Positions 34,001 to 43,883 of a stretch of 64,000 nt of DNA are shown here, piece after piece (the stretch's first letter is position 1; every line of letters starts with the position of its first letter). The notes below the pieces were generated by a model. It was not told the DNA's origin, searched no databases, and saw only the letters and a list, made by a program, of their open reading frames with translations. This DNA is from Avena insularis (Eukaryota; Streptophyta; Magnoliopsida; Poales; Poaceae). The stretch covers positions 187,708,257 to 187,772,256 of the forward strand of contig CM042685.1 of assembly GCA_023614405.1 (NCBI GenBank), written 5' to 3'. A program made the translations under genes and the position numbers.

Positions 34001-37000
34001 TGTAAGGTTCCCAACCTTTAATAAGGTGGAGATCCCTGTGTTTACAATGCTAGTCCCTGGATAAATAGCTAGCATCCACAGTTAAGATGTAATATCAAGA
34101 AACAAAGGTCATAATACAACTTTATAACCAGGATTTAAAATAATTCATTACATCTTACATAGCTCATTTGGCTCTTACATTACATTGCAGCAGAATATCT
34201 ATAAGCATGGGGTCCTTCATCTTCAAAGTGCCACAGGCAAACTTGTTGGTTGTAGACTTGTAATCCTATTCAACAAACTTCACTAACATCAAACAAACCT
34301 GCAACATAATAAGTTACAGCCACAAGGGTCAATACATTTGAATTGTATTGGCAAGTTTCACTACTATGTAGAATATAAGTGGATCCTATCAATACATGCA
34401 TATTTGGCTAAGTGGGGTTTAGGCTCTTTTGCAGAAAGCAATATAGTTTTATCCTATCTTTTCAAAATAGTTTTTGATCTTTGTCAAATCTTTCTGAACT
34501 TCTTGGAAAACTCCAAGTGCTTCAAATCCCTTGTTTTCACCATCAAGTTTTACTTTGAGAAATTGGAATGTCAAGATCTTCCATAGCTTCAGGCCTTAGT
34601 TGCTCAGTATTGTCCATAACCGGGGACACGGCTAAGTACTTAGAATTTTGATCTTCTGCAGAAGTTGTACACTTTACCCACATGACACAATCTCATATTG
34701 ATGCCACCAGTGGCCGCTGGATAAGTACTCACCAAGATGGAGTACTGGCAGATTGAGAATGTGACAAAGTCTTTCCATAGGAGTCCTCCCAATACACAAT
34801 GCTAGCTTGTCATCCAGGTACCAATGTAGGGTTTCAAGTTCCCTTACACAATTCTAGTTAACCTGAAGATGCCAATGCATGGGTCTTCCACTATGTAGTT
34901 GACTAAGCCAGAGCCCATTTAGCATGTGGCTGTACACAGAAGCCACTGTACGAGAAACATGTTCAATCTCTAAGTCCCTGGGTGGTTTTCTTCTAGTGCA
35001 CATACAAAAAGAGATAGCCATATAAACATGGTTCCTTTTGTTGCCACCTTGTCCAAGCTTGAGTATCCTTGTCCACCCAGGTGGTTCATTGAGTACTTGT
35101 TTTATTATATAAAAAATAAGTCTTTTCTACTCTTCATATAATCATAACATGTATCCCATCCCAAATATATAGCAGGGCTATGCATACTGCAACTACATTG
35201 TTTCCACTAAGGGATATATAAGGGTATCCTATTAGGATTTAGCATAGCATAAAATATAGTAGTCCTTATCATGCATGTTTCAAAAATCCACTAAGTGTAA
35301 TGAAAATAGTAGGACATGGATGATAGTGTCACTTGCCTTTTTAGTAGAGAATGATGGTTCACTTCTTGATCTTGCAAATATCACACTCTTCTAATTCCAC
35401 TACAATACAATCAAGCAAACACAAATTCAACCAGCATTCCAACCAATTTATCACATCTAAAATAATAGAAACAAGGTCATGCATGCAAGCATGCAAAAGA
35501 TAGTTTTATTTGCAAAAGTGGTTTCTACTATGCTCTAAGCATTGTAAGGTTCAAAAGTGGTCATTTTCTAAAGTGGTAAAACCATTTGCAAAAGGTTTTA
35601 TCTATAAACCATTTTTAATCAAATCAATATTTTATATGGTTGAAAATGCCTTTAGTAAAGCAATATTCTTTAAAGAGTTCAACAAATATATTTCAATTCT
35701 CAACACTTGGTGTTTAGGGTTAGAAGGTTTTAATCAAATCATTTCCCAAAGGTTTCACTCAAAAATCATTTATAAAACAAAATCAATATTTTTATTTGAC
35801 TAGAAATGAGCTAATTCAATTATTTATTCCTAAACTTCACAAAATACATTTTTAAATCCATAAGTTGGTTCCTAGGGTCAGTAGGTTCAAAACCAACCAT
35901 TTTGCAAATATTTCACATTAAAATTATATCTAGAACAATTTTTATATTCAAAATAAGCCTGCACAAGTTTATGCAAATTCAACCAATTTACCAGACGCAA
36001 AACATTAAACAAAGTGCATGGTTGCAAAGTACATGTTCCACTGAATCCATTGATATAAAATTTGCAAAATTTGGACGTGTAGAACTAAAGTTATGAATTT
36101 TACAAGTTTGTAATTCAATCAGATTCTATTTCTATTTTTAAACATAACCCTGTCCACGTGGCTCAATCTCATTGGCCGGTAACGGTTTGCACGGATCAAG
36201 CAATTCTGGCCGTCAGATCTAATGGAAATCGCACAACACACAACACACGATACTCTTTCGTTTAATGATTCTATCTCTATCGCTGGATCTGCATCGGACG
36301 GCTCACAGCACACTGCCAAGAACTGGCGGCGCTGGCGCGGCGACAAGCGGCGGAGCAGCTCTGGCGGTGGCGTTGGCGACGATTCAGGAAGCGAGAAAGA
36401 ATGGGAGAGGGCTCACCGTGTTCGCCTTGACGTGCTGATGCTCAACTTGCTCACGAGAAGGAAGGGGGCGCACTAGAACGAAAGAAATTGCTCGCCGGAC
36501 TACTTGTCTGCGTCGGGTTCCTCTGGTCATCGACGGGGGCGAGGCTAGAGGTCATGCCGAGGCAAACAGAAGGGGGCATTAGATGCGTACGAGCATGGGG
36601 AGTACGGGAGTATCAATGAGAGGGCTCGGGGCGGTCTGGCTTACCAGGGGGAGGTCGCCGGAGTTGCTTGCAGGCGGTGGCGCTCAGGTTGTCGTTGTTG
36701 CCGACGCTATGGATCAAGCGCGGGCAAGCCGAGGGTGCAGGGAGAAACGCCTGAGGATGGGGAGCAAGCTAGTGTGGTTGGGGAGGCGAGGGGCGGCCGT
36801 GGTTCGCCGGAATTGGCCGAGGAAGCTGTCGGAGACTGAGGGGTTGGAGCTCTCGATTTGCTCAGCCTGGGGGCAGAGAGGGAGAGGCGAGTGAGGGGAA
36901 AGGTAGAGGAGGAGCGGGCGGTTATCTACGCGTGATCGTAGGGGGAATTAAGGCCGCCATCAACACGAATTCAACGCCGGAGTAAATCGGCAGCACCGGC

Positions 37001-37939
37001 AGCGAGACGTGGTCGCGGGTTGAAGACGATGATGTGCTGGATGTGGGGTCCGCTCGTCAGTGAGGTGGGGAAGGAGGGAGTGGGGTCCTGCTGTCTGTGA
37101 CACAGCGGGTTCATTTTTGTGTGAGAAAACGTTTCGCTGTGGTGAGAGCTGGTGGGCTGGGCTGCTGGGCCTATTGGGTTGGGTCAGTTCGTTTCACTTT
37201 TTTTATACAGGAAGCTTTTTCTTTTTCCATTTGGAATTTCTGTTTTGATTTTATTCAAACAATTCAAACACCCAAATGAATTCAAACCTTTGCCAAACTT
37301 TGTGTTTATTTTAATTCTATTTAATAGCACAAATCAAAGTCCAAAACAAAATAATTTTTATTCTTTTTAGGATCCATTAATAATTAAAAAAATGGACCAT
37401 AGTCATTGATTCAAATAGGATTTAATTTATTTAACCACTCTATTTGAAATCTAAATAATACCAAAATCATTTTAGTAGGTTTTATTTGAATAAATAAAAC
37501 ACTTGGGGAAACTTATTTAAAATAAAATAACAAGTTTTAATGTTTATTTAAAATGGAAAAGCCTTTACTTTAATAAAATTGGATATTAATAAATCCTCAT
37601 TATTTTATTTAAATAAACCTTTACCCTTTTAATCAAAACAAAATATTTTATTTCAAAAGCTTGGCCAATGTTTAATTTGGCCCTATAAAATAATCCTTAT
37701 TTATAATTCTACCTTTTCTTTTGAAAACCAAATCTTTTTATTAAAAGATCTAAAAATAGTGATTCCAACTATCATAACTTTATTTATTATTTGTTTATCT
37801 TTTTAAATCCCTTTAGGATTTTATTTGACCAAAATAAGTTTTGATGTTTCTAATTGGAATCAAAAGTTTCTTCTCACCCTAAAAATCAACAACTGTTTTT
37901 TTTCACATTTCAAAATTTGGAAAATTTTGGGATGTGACA
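34001..37939 (-). repeat. 3' LTR of element E
   Basis: On the minus strand it starts TGTCACATCCCAAAATT and ends CTTACA. The first 658 bp repeat in 39778-40435 at high identity. A GC-rich segment at about 36130-37150 gives gene-like but unsupported frames; such segments are usual in the transcribed part of Tekay-like LTRs. An AT-rich segment follows (37200-37900). Confidence 0.88.
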
Positions 37940-38130
37940 GGCTACCACCCTTAAAATAAATCTCGTCCCGAGATTTGGGAAGGCTAGGGTTACAAGTTGG
38001 CTTCAAGGCAACTAGGGTACTATCACCCTTAAAAATAAAGTCTCATAGGGTTACATTGATGGTTCACTTGACTATGGGTTCAACACTTGATATCCAGACA
38101 AGGAATCCTTATTTGACTCTTTTGAGTTAA
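37940..38130 (-). other. 3' untranslated region and polypurine tract of element E
   Basis: AAGGGTGGTAG on the minus strand (37944-37954) next to the LTR is the likely polypurine tract. Nearby TCTCGGGACGAGAT is an inverted repeat (37963-37976) often present at this place in Tekay-like elements. Nothing else is seen. Confidence 0.65.
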
Positions 38131-39195
38131 CTAGTTTCTGACATCCACTTCTTCTATCTCTTCAAAGTTTCCATCCATGTCAATGTGGTTCACATGTCCT
38201 TTCTGGGTCACATTGGAGTCATTTCCATTGGCTCTTCTAGCATCCTTTTTCTTGTTCTTCTCAGGACAGTCTGATGCATAGTGTCCAAGCTCCTTACAAT
38301 TATAGCATTGCAACTGGCTAATATCTTTCTTCCTGAAAGTGTCATGTTGGTTCTGACCAAGGTCATCTCCATTGTCAGTATCATTTCCATTATTTTCACT
38401 TCCATTGTTGTTGTGGTGATACTGAGGTGGTTCAGAATCTTCATTGTTCTTTTTGAATGAATGCTTCTTTTTTGATGATCCTGAGTGATTCTTGAGTTTA
38501 TGTTTCCTCTTTCTATTCTCAACTTGATTCATCTTGTTTTCCAATATTGTGGCTTTGTCACAGAGTGATTGATAAGTTGGGACATAGGCAATAGCTAGCT
38601 GCAGGTTCAACTCATCATTAAGTCCTTCAAGAAATTTTTCTTTTCTCTTGACATCTGTATCAACTTCATCCGGTGCATAGCGTGCCAGATTGTTGAATTC
38701 TTCAATATACTCAGCCACACTGAGGTGACGTTGTTTCAGATTGTGGAATTCCTTTTTCTTCAAGTACATCACTCTAGGTGAGATGTGAGTTGTTCTGAAT
38801 CCATCCTCAAAAATAGCCCAAGTTACATCTTCAAGGGGAGTGGTGATCTGAAAGTTGTCCCACCATGTTGCTGCTGGTCCTTCAAGCAAAAATGCTGCAA
38901 ACCTAACTTTTTCTTCATCGGTGCAGCCAACAGTCACTAATTCTTTGTTCACTGAACATAACCAGTCATTGGCTTCCATTGGATCAGTTGTTCCAGAGAA
39001 CCTTGCAGGCCTAAGTTTCAGAAACTTGGTGAGCATATCAAGTGCTGGAGGATTATTCTGATTGTTGTTGTTGTTGTTCTGATTCTGTATGAATGTGGTC
39101 CTCTCCTGCATCAACTGTGTCTGAGCTGCCAACATCTGCTGTATCTCAGGGGGAATGTTGTTGTTTTGGTTGGGGTTGGCACGACGGGGAGGCAT
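38131..39195 (-). CDS. gag: gag of element E (Tekay-like chromovirus type), 354 codons, intact
   Basis: An uninterrupted minus-strand frame starting ATG 39195 (MPPRRANPNQNNN). A Gln/Asn-rich N-terminus leads into a Retrotrans_gag capsid domain at about residues 60-190: FLKLRPARFSGTTDPMEAND, AAFLLEGPAATWWDN, FEDGFRTTHISPRVMYLKKK and SVAEYIEEFNNLARYAPD. A basic, Asn-rich linker (NRKRKHKLKNHSG) precedes a canonical zinc knuckle CYNCKELGHYASDC at about residues 296-309. The stop is TAG 38133-38131, followed at once by the 3' untranslated region; in an autonomous Tekay element protease and RT would follow. The protein would bind and package the element's own RNA, with the enzymes supplied by a related autonomous copy. 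Codon integrity suggests recent activity or selection on gag. Confidence 0.9.
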   Translation of the reverse strand: MPPRRANPNQNNNIPPEIQQMLAAQTQLMQERTTFIQNQNNNNNNQNNPPALDMLTKFLKLRPARFSGTTDPMEANDWLCSVNKELVTVGCTDEEKVRFAAFLLEGPAATWWDNFQITTPLEDVTWAIFEDGFRTTHISPRVMYLKKKEFHNLKQRHLSVAEYIEEFNNLARYAPDEVDTDVKRKEKFLEGLNDELNLQLAIAYVPTYQSLCDKATILENKMNQVENRKRKHKLKNHSGSSKKKHSFKKNNEDSEPPQYHHNNNGSENNGNDTDNGDDLGQNQHDTFRKKDISQLQCYNCKELGHYASDCPEKNKKKDARRANGNDSNVTQKGHVNHIDMDGNFEEIEEVDVRN

Positions 39196-39777
39196 CTGTT
39201 GGTTTGATAGGGATAAGTATTGATGTATAGGTTTTTAAGAAGTTTTAACACACAACTCAAAACCAACCAAGTTCAATCAAACAATCAAGCAATCCACAAG
39301 CAACTATTTACTAACAACTTATGAGCTTAACTCATGAGTTGAAGGAAACAACAAGTTTTCTTGAAATAAAATAACTTAGTATAATCATACCTCATAGGTC
39401 AATATGATCCATACTCTAACTGATATCAATGTCTTTGGTAGGCAATCTAATGTCTCTTGGTTTTTTACTTGTAGTCCTTAGTGATGTCTAAGTTGAAGTC
39501 CTTGGTGAAACTAAAGTTGAAATCACTTGAAGATGTTGAAGTCATTAGAGTTGATAAAGTCCTTTGCTCATGGTGAAGTCTTTGGCCATGGGGTAGGCTT
39601 TGTCCATCAAGTTTGGAATAGAAGAGATGTAGAATCAAAACCAAAATGGTTGAGGAAAGAGTTTACAAGATTGTTTGTAAATAAGTTTTGGAACAAATTC
39701 AACTCCTATTTTTCTAAGGGGTTTTGTCCAATCCTAGGGTTACAATCCTACAGGCAACACAGTGCTCTGATACCATC
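39196..39777 (-). other. Leader and tRNA-iMet primer site of element E
   Basis: GCTCTGATACCA on the plus strand at 39764-39775 is TGGTATCAGAGC on the minus strand, complementary to initiator tRNA-Met, two bases from the LTR. The remainder up to the gag ATG is AT-rich leader with no gene; it is duplicated-looking around 39480-39600 (short repeats of AGTCCTT/GATGTTGAAGT type). Confidence 0.85.
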
Positions 39778-40435
39778 TGTAAGGTTCCCAACCTTTAATA
39801 AGGTGGAGATCCCTGTGTTTACAATGCTAGTCCCTGGACCAATAACTAGCATCCACAGTTAAGATGTAATATCAAGAAACAAAGGTCATAATACAACTTT
39901 ATAACCAGGATTTAAAATAATTCATTACATCTTACATAGGTCATTTGGCTATTACATTACATTGCAGCAGAATATCTATAAGCATGGGGTCCTTCATCTT
40001 CAAAGTGCCACATGCAAACTTGTTGGTTGTAGACTTGTAATCTTATTCAACAAACTTCACTAACATCAAAAAAACCTGCAACATAATAAGTTGCAGCCAC
40101 AAGGGTCAATACATTTGAATTGTATTGGCAAGTTTCACTACTATGTAGAATATAAGTGGATCCTATCAATACATGCATATTTGGCTAAGTGGGGTTTAGG
40201 CTCTTTTGCAGAAAGCAATATAGTTTTATCCTATCTTTTCAAAATAGTTTTTGATCTTTGTCAAATCTTTCTGAGCTTCTTGGAAAACTCCAAGTGCTTC
40301 AGATCCCTTGTTGTCACCATCAAGTTTTACTTTGAGAAATTGGAATGTCAAGATCTTCCATAGCTTCAGGCCTTAGTTGCTCAGTATTGTCCATAACCGG
40401 GGACACGGCTAAGTACTTAGAATTTTGATCTTCTG
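39778..40435 (-). repeat. 5' LTR of element E, truncated to 658 bp
   Basis: This matches 34001-34658 with few changes and stops at ATCTTCTG. About 3.28 kb of the LTR, including its U3 start, is missing. The sequence then enters the LTR of element D at CAGAACTAATAAAG. Confidence 0.92.
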
Positions 40436-41646
40436 TGCAGAACTAATAAAGTGTTATGTTGAGGCCCATGGATCGAGAGCTAGTTTATGAGACGGATAGA
40501 TATACTTTGGGCCCTCCCGGTGATATCACATTGGTTAGCTTGCAAGCAAGTGATTTGATCACTAGAATGTTATATCACGGGAACGAGAAAAGAGTGCATG
40601 TCAGTAACGAGATCAAACTAGGTATGGAGATACCGATGATCAAATCTCGGAAATGTAATATATCGTGAAACAAAGGGATTAATATACTAGCATAAAAGGT
40701 TCCGACGATCTCAAGAAAGTCATCGTCGAATGTGTGGGAGTCAGTATGGGTCTCCAGATCCGGCTTCTGATTATTGATCCGAGAGAGGTCTCGATCATGT
40801 CCGCATTATTCACGAACCGTAGGGTGACACACTTAAGAGACACCGACATCCAATTGGAGCAAAAGTTTCATGCCGGAAAGAATAACAAGCACAGGAATTT
40901 ATTTCACTAGATACCGAAATAAGTCTTCGGGTGAAATTGCAGGAAGTGTTTTTGCATGTGAAATAGAATTCTAGCAAGGGTTTATATAAGAATGTTTGTC
41001 ATTAAAGTAATTGACAAAATTCTGAATAAATAAAAAGAGTTTTATTTAATGAGAGTTTGCATTAAATTTGGTGGAAATTTAATAGCAAGTTTGAGTGGGA
41101 TTTTGAGTTGAGGGAATTTAAAGGAATTTTGTGAGTGGAGTGTCCACCCACATGAAGAGGGGAGGGCAAGGGGGCAGCCCCCATGCGCCGGCCACCCCCT
41201 TGGGGTCCCCCCTCTCCTATAAAAGGCACCCCCTCCTCACTTCTCACTCACACCTACTCGTGAAGGATCTCTCTCCCGCTCTAGAATTTATTCCCCATGG
41301 TCTCGGACTAGCGAGATACATGTTCCCAGTAGATATTCGTCAAGAAAGAGTTGTGCTTCTCCTGCATCGCTGGAGCGAGGAGGCGGAGGTTGCTTGGTGC
41401 CTCGGACGTGTGTGCGAGCACGGATGCGCTGCTGATTTGCGGCGCTAGGACTTCCTCTCGATCTTGAGATCGGCAAGAGATCGTCTACATCAACCATGAG
41501 TTTAACTCGTTAAGCTTTGTCGGTCTTCAAGGGTATGTTCTCTACGGATATACATCCGCCCGTTGTTTGTATCTAGTAGATAGATCTTGGTACATAGTTG
41601 TTCCCATCGTAGGAAATTTTTTGTTTTCTATGCTGTGAACCCTACA
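40436..41646 (+). repeat. 3' LTR of element D, right piece
   Basis: This repeats 27519-28612 of the 5' LTR. The TATA box TATAAAAG is at 41218-41225. It has 123 bp (41227-41349) that the 5' LTR lacks. It ends CCTACA, then AATAA. Confidence 0.9.
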
Positions 41647-41651
41647 AATAA

Positions 41652-42250
41652 TAGTTGGAAATATTACTAGTGTTCTCCCTACCAAGAACACTAGTGGCAA
41701 GGTAATAAGCAAAGTACCTGATAGCTGGGAGTTGAATATTTCTTATCTTTCCCCTTTGGGCTCTACGGTCACCATTATTGATTATCCCGTAGTAGAGCTC
41801 CAACAAATCAGTGGGTTGAGGTAGAATCTTCTTCGCCAAACCAGTTGTACCAAGTCCTAGGGCCTCACAAAATTTCTTCAATGTCATGGTGTAAGGCCTG
41901 CCATAAATTTTGGAAGACACATCTGGCTTGAACAAGCTGTTAGAAAAAGAGAAGCTCTCCACAAATGTTTTAGTGAGCGTAGCATATTGCATGCTCTCAT
42001 CCTGCATAAAGCTTGTTAGTCCAACCCTCCGAACCAAGGTTAGAAAATCCTCAAGAATCCCAGCAGCCCGCAAAAAGGTTGGGCAAGGAAAGGTGGAAGG
42101 GTGCGCATCCCCCTCATCTCCATTGTCACCAAATCGTGGCGTAATGAGATCCTCATTGTATGAGGGCCTAGCTCCGGAGGATGATCTTGAAGGCCTGGCC
42201 CTTCTAGGTGCATCACTCTCAAATATTTCACCAAAGGTGTGGTTGTCCAT
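41652..42250 (-). pseudogene. Athila-type extra ORF of element A, N-terminal part
   Basis: A 200-codon open minus-strand frame starts at ATG 42250 (MDNHTFGEIFESD) and runs into insertion D at 41652, continuing at 27080. It contains LIRRVGLTSFMQDE-like and GRPYTMTLKKFCEALGLG, the pattern of plant ORFs that follow pol in Athila elements or carry the ATHILA ORF-1 domain (binding or helical roles, unproven). RT and integrase that should precede it are absent here. The frame has no lesion before the insertion. I recognise the class but not the function; it might also be matched to the 'putative plant transposon protein' family. Confidence 0.6.
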
Positions 42251-43106
42251 GACCTCTTTTTTCTGAAATTTTTAGACAAACATCAAACCAAGTAATTTCC
42301 AAGTTGATAAATGACGAGAAACTACTATAGGGACTTGCTAGAAGGCTACACATGCATTAAAATGGAATCTCTAAGCATAGAACAAGCATGCAAGCTCACA
42401 TAACCTTTCACCTATAGCAGCAAAATACTCAAGATACAATCTACCAATCACAAATCTATTTGGACAAGCGGAGGAGGCACATACCAAGGAGCAATCCCTC
42501 CAAAAATCAGCAACAAAGATGGGCTGAGCAAGGAGATCGAAATTCGCGAGCAAGAACAGCAGGAACTCGAGCTTGAGAATTTTTCCGATGTTTTTCGGGA
42601 GAGAGAAAGAAGATGGCTGGGAGGAGGCATCTTGGAGGGACCTAGGTGGGCCACACCCCTACCAGGCGCCACCTGGGGGCTGTCCGCGCCCACCAGGAGT
42701 GTGCTGGCCTGGGGTGGCCCCCTAGGTCACTCCAGGTGTCCCTCTGCCCCTTTTTTGAGGAAAAAATTATTTTGAATTTTCTGGGACTTTTCGAGAAACT
42801 TTATTTTTGGCCAATTTTCAGGGTATGAAAATTGATTTTCTCACAGAAAAGAGTTTTTAGAAGAAGCAAAAGCAAAAAAAACCAAACTACAGAAGTTCTA
42901 AGACACTCTAACAAGCAAGCAACTAGCAAAACCAAAGCTAGCAAAAGAAAAGGCAAAGACTAGGAGGGAGAAAAGTAAAAGAAAACAAGAATAACCACAT
43001 TGAAAACATTATTTTGTTCATTAAAATCTTTTTGTTAACAAGGTTGATCAAATCTTGTTACCAAAACAATCTTATATGAAACAAAACTTTGCATTCCACA
43101 AGGTGA
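42251..43106 (-). other. Spacer of element A between protease and extra ORF
   Basis: This 856-bp stretch sits where an autonomous Athila element would hold RT, RNase H and integrase (about 3 kb). It has no frame like them. GC-rich 42600-42740 resembles part of an LTR leader and AT-rich parts flank it, so it may be a small foreign fragment or filler after deletion of pol. Confidence 0.6.
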
Positions 43107-43883
43107 TTATGTTACCTCATACTTGATAGCAATGGTCCCAATCATAATAGTTTCAAAAAATTCTTGTGGAATGGGACAATATATTTCTCCAACCTTGATG
43201 CTCTCAATATTTTCAATGGAATTCAAGCAATAGCTCTTAACAACCTTCTTGGGGAAATAGACAGTATGCTCTTTGTCATTAATATTAAATGTTAGTTTTC
43301 CTTGATTGCAATTAATAACAGCACCTGTAGTATTTAGAAAAGGTCTCCCAAGAATAATAGACATATTATCATCTTCGGGCATTTCAAGCACAACAAAATC
43401 TGTTAAAACCAAGCAATTATGAGCCACTTGAACCGGAACATCCTCACATATACCAACAGGAATAGTAGTTGACTTATCAGCCATTTGCAAAGATATATCA
43501 TTTGGTATAAACTTTTCTAGCTGGAGCCTCTTGTAGAGAGAGAAAGGCATAACACTAACTCCAGCTCCCAAATCATATAAAGCAGTTCTAACATAATTAT
43601 TCTTAATAGAGCAAGGAATAGTTGGTATACCTGGATCACCAAGTTTCTTTGGAACCTTACCATTGAAGGAATAATTAGCAAGCAAAGTGGAAATTTCCTC
43701 ATTAGGAATCTTCCTTTTATTAGAGACAATATCCTTCATATACTCTGAATAGGGAGGCAACTTAATAGCATTAGTCAAAGGAATTTGCAAAAATAAAGGT
43801 TTCATCCACTCACAAAACTTGTTGTAGTGTTCTTCCTCCTTTGACTTGTGTTTCTTACCTAGAAAAGGCATAGGTTTATGCAC
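43107..43883 (-). CDS. Aspartic protease of element A
   Basis: An open 258-codon minus-strand frame. Residues 20-70 (HYNKFCEWMKPLFLQIPLTN, LPPYSEYMKDIVSNKR) are the link after gag seen in Athila proteins. The active-site motif is DLGAG at residues 104-108 (43574 down), in the context ALYDLGAGVSVMP. The flap region lies around residues 130-150 (QMADKSTTIPVGICEDV). SIILGRPFLNTTGA at about residues 185-200 is the second core motif. The C-terminal tail ends at TGA/TAA 43109-43107 with no RT behind it. It would cut the gag polyprotein. The start is not real: upstream the same frame continues into the gag linker beyond 43883 (to 44300, with a stop at 44075-44073), so it was originally part of gag-pro. 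Confidence 0.75.
   Translation of the reverse strand: MHKPMPFLGKKHKSKEEEHYNKFCEWMKPLFLQIPLTNAIKLPPYSEYMKDIVSNKRKIPNEEISTLLANYSFNGKVPKKLGDPGIPTIPCSIKNNYVRTALYDLGAGVSVMPFSLYKRLQLEKFIPNDISLQMADKSTTIPVGICEDVPVQVAHNCLVLTDFVVLEMPEDDNMSIILGRPFLNTTGAVINCNQGKLTFNINDKEHTVYFPKKVVKSYCLNSIENIESIKVGEIYCPIPQEFFETIMIGTIAIKYEVT

Larger units (their letters stand above)
34001..40435 (-). mobile_element. Element E: gag-only Tekay-like Gypsy element, truncated at its right side
   Basis: A 3939-bp LTR (34001-37939, TGTAAGG...GATGTGACA) and a truncated copy (39778-40435, 658 bp) flank a 1.8-kb interior that codes on the minus strand for one chromovirus-type gag and nothing else. A tRNA-iMet primer site lies beside the truncated LTR, so that LTR is the 5' one. 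There is no protease, RT or integrase. Long LTR plus gag-only interior fits the class described in plants as TR-GAG elements. Removal of E from D leaves a 72-bp gap in the D LTR. Confidence 0.88.
27081..41646 (+). mobile_element. Element D: Angela/BARE-like Copia retrotransposon, 3' LTR split by element E
   Basis: LTRs start TGAAGGGAATATGCCC, close to the TGTTGGAAATATGCCC start of the Angela/BARE/WIS group. The 5' LTR is 27081-28612; the 3' LTR is 33636-34000 plus 40436-41646. Flanks AATGA (27076-27080) and AATAA (41647-41651) agree in 4 of 5. The interior holds a tRNA-iMet primer site, gag, protease, integrase, RT and RNase H in Copia order, all on the plus strand and all in single sense but with several frameshifts and stops. 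Its removal restores the extra ORF of element A. Confidence 0.92.

Noticed and set aside
36222..36894. Plus-strand frames in the GC-rich part of the E LTR, at first gene-like
   Set aside because: They lie inside an LTR, have no familiar motif, and such GC-rich leader blocks are normal for long chromovirus LTRs.
40456..40668. Frame similar to one at 27537-27758, considered as a duplicated gene
   Set aside because: Both are the same position of the two LTRs of element D.
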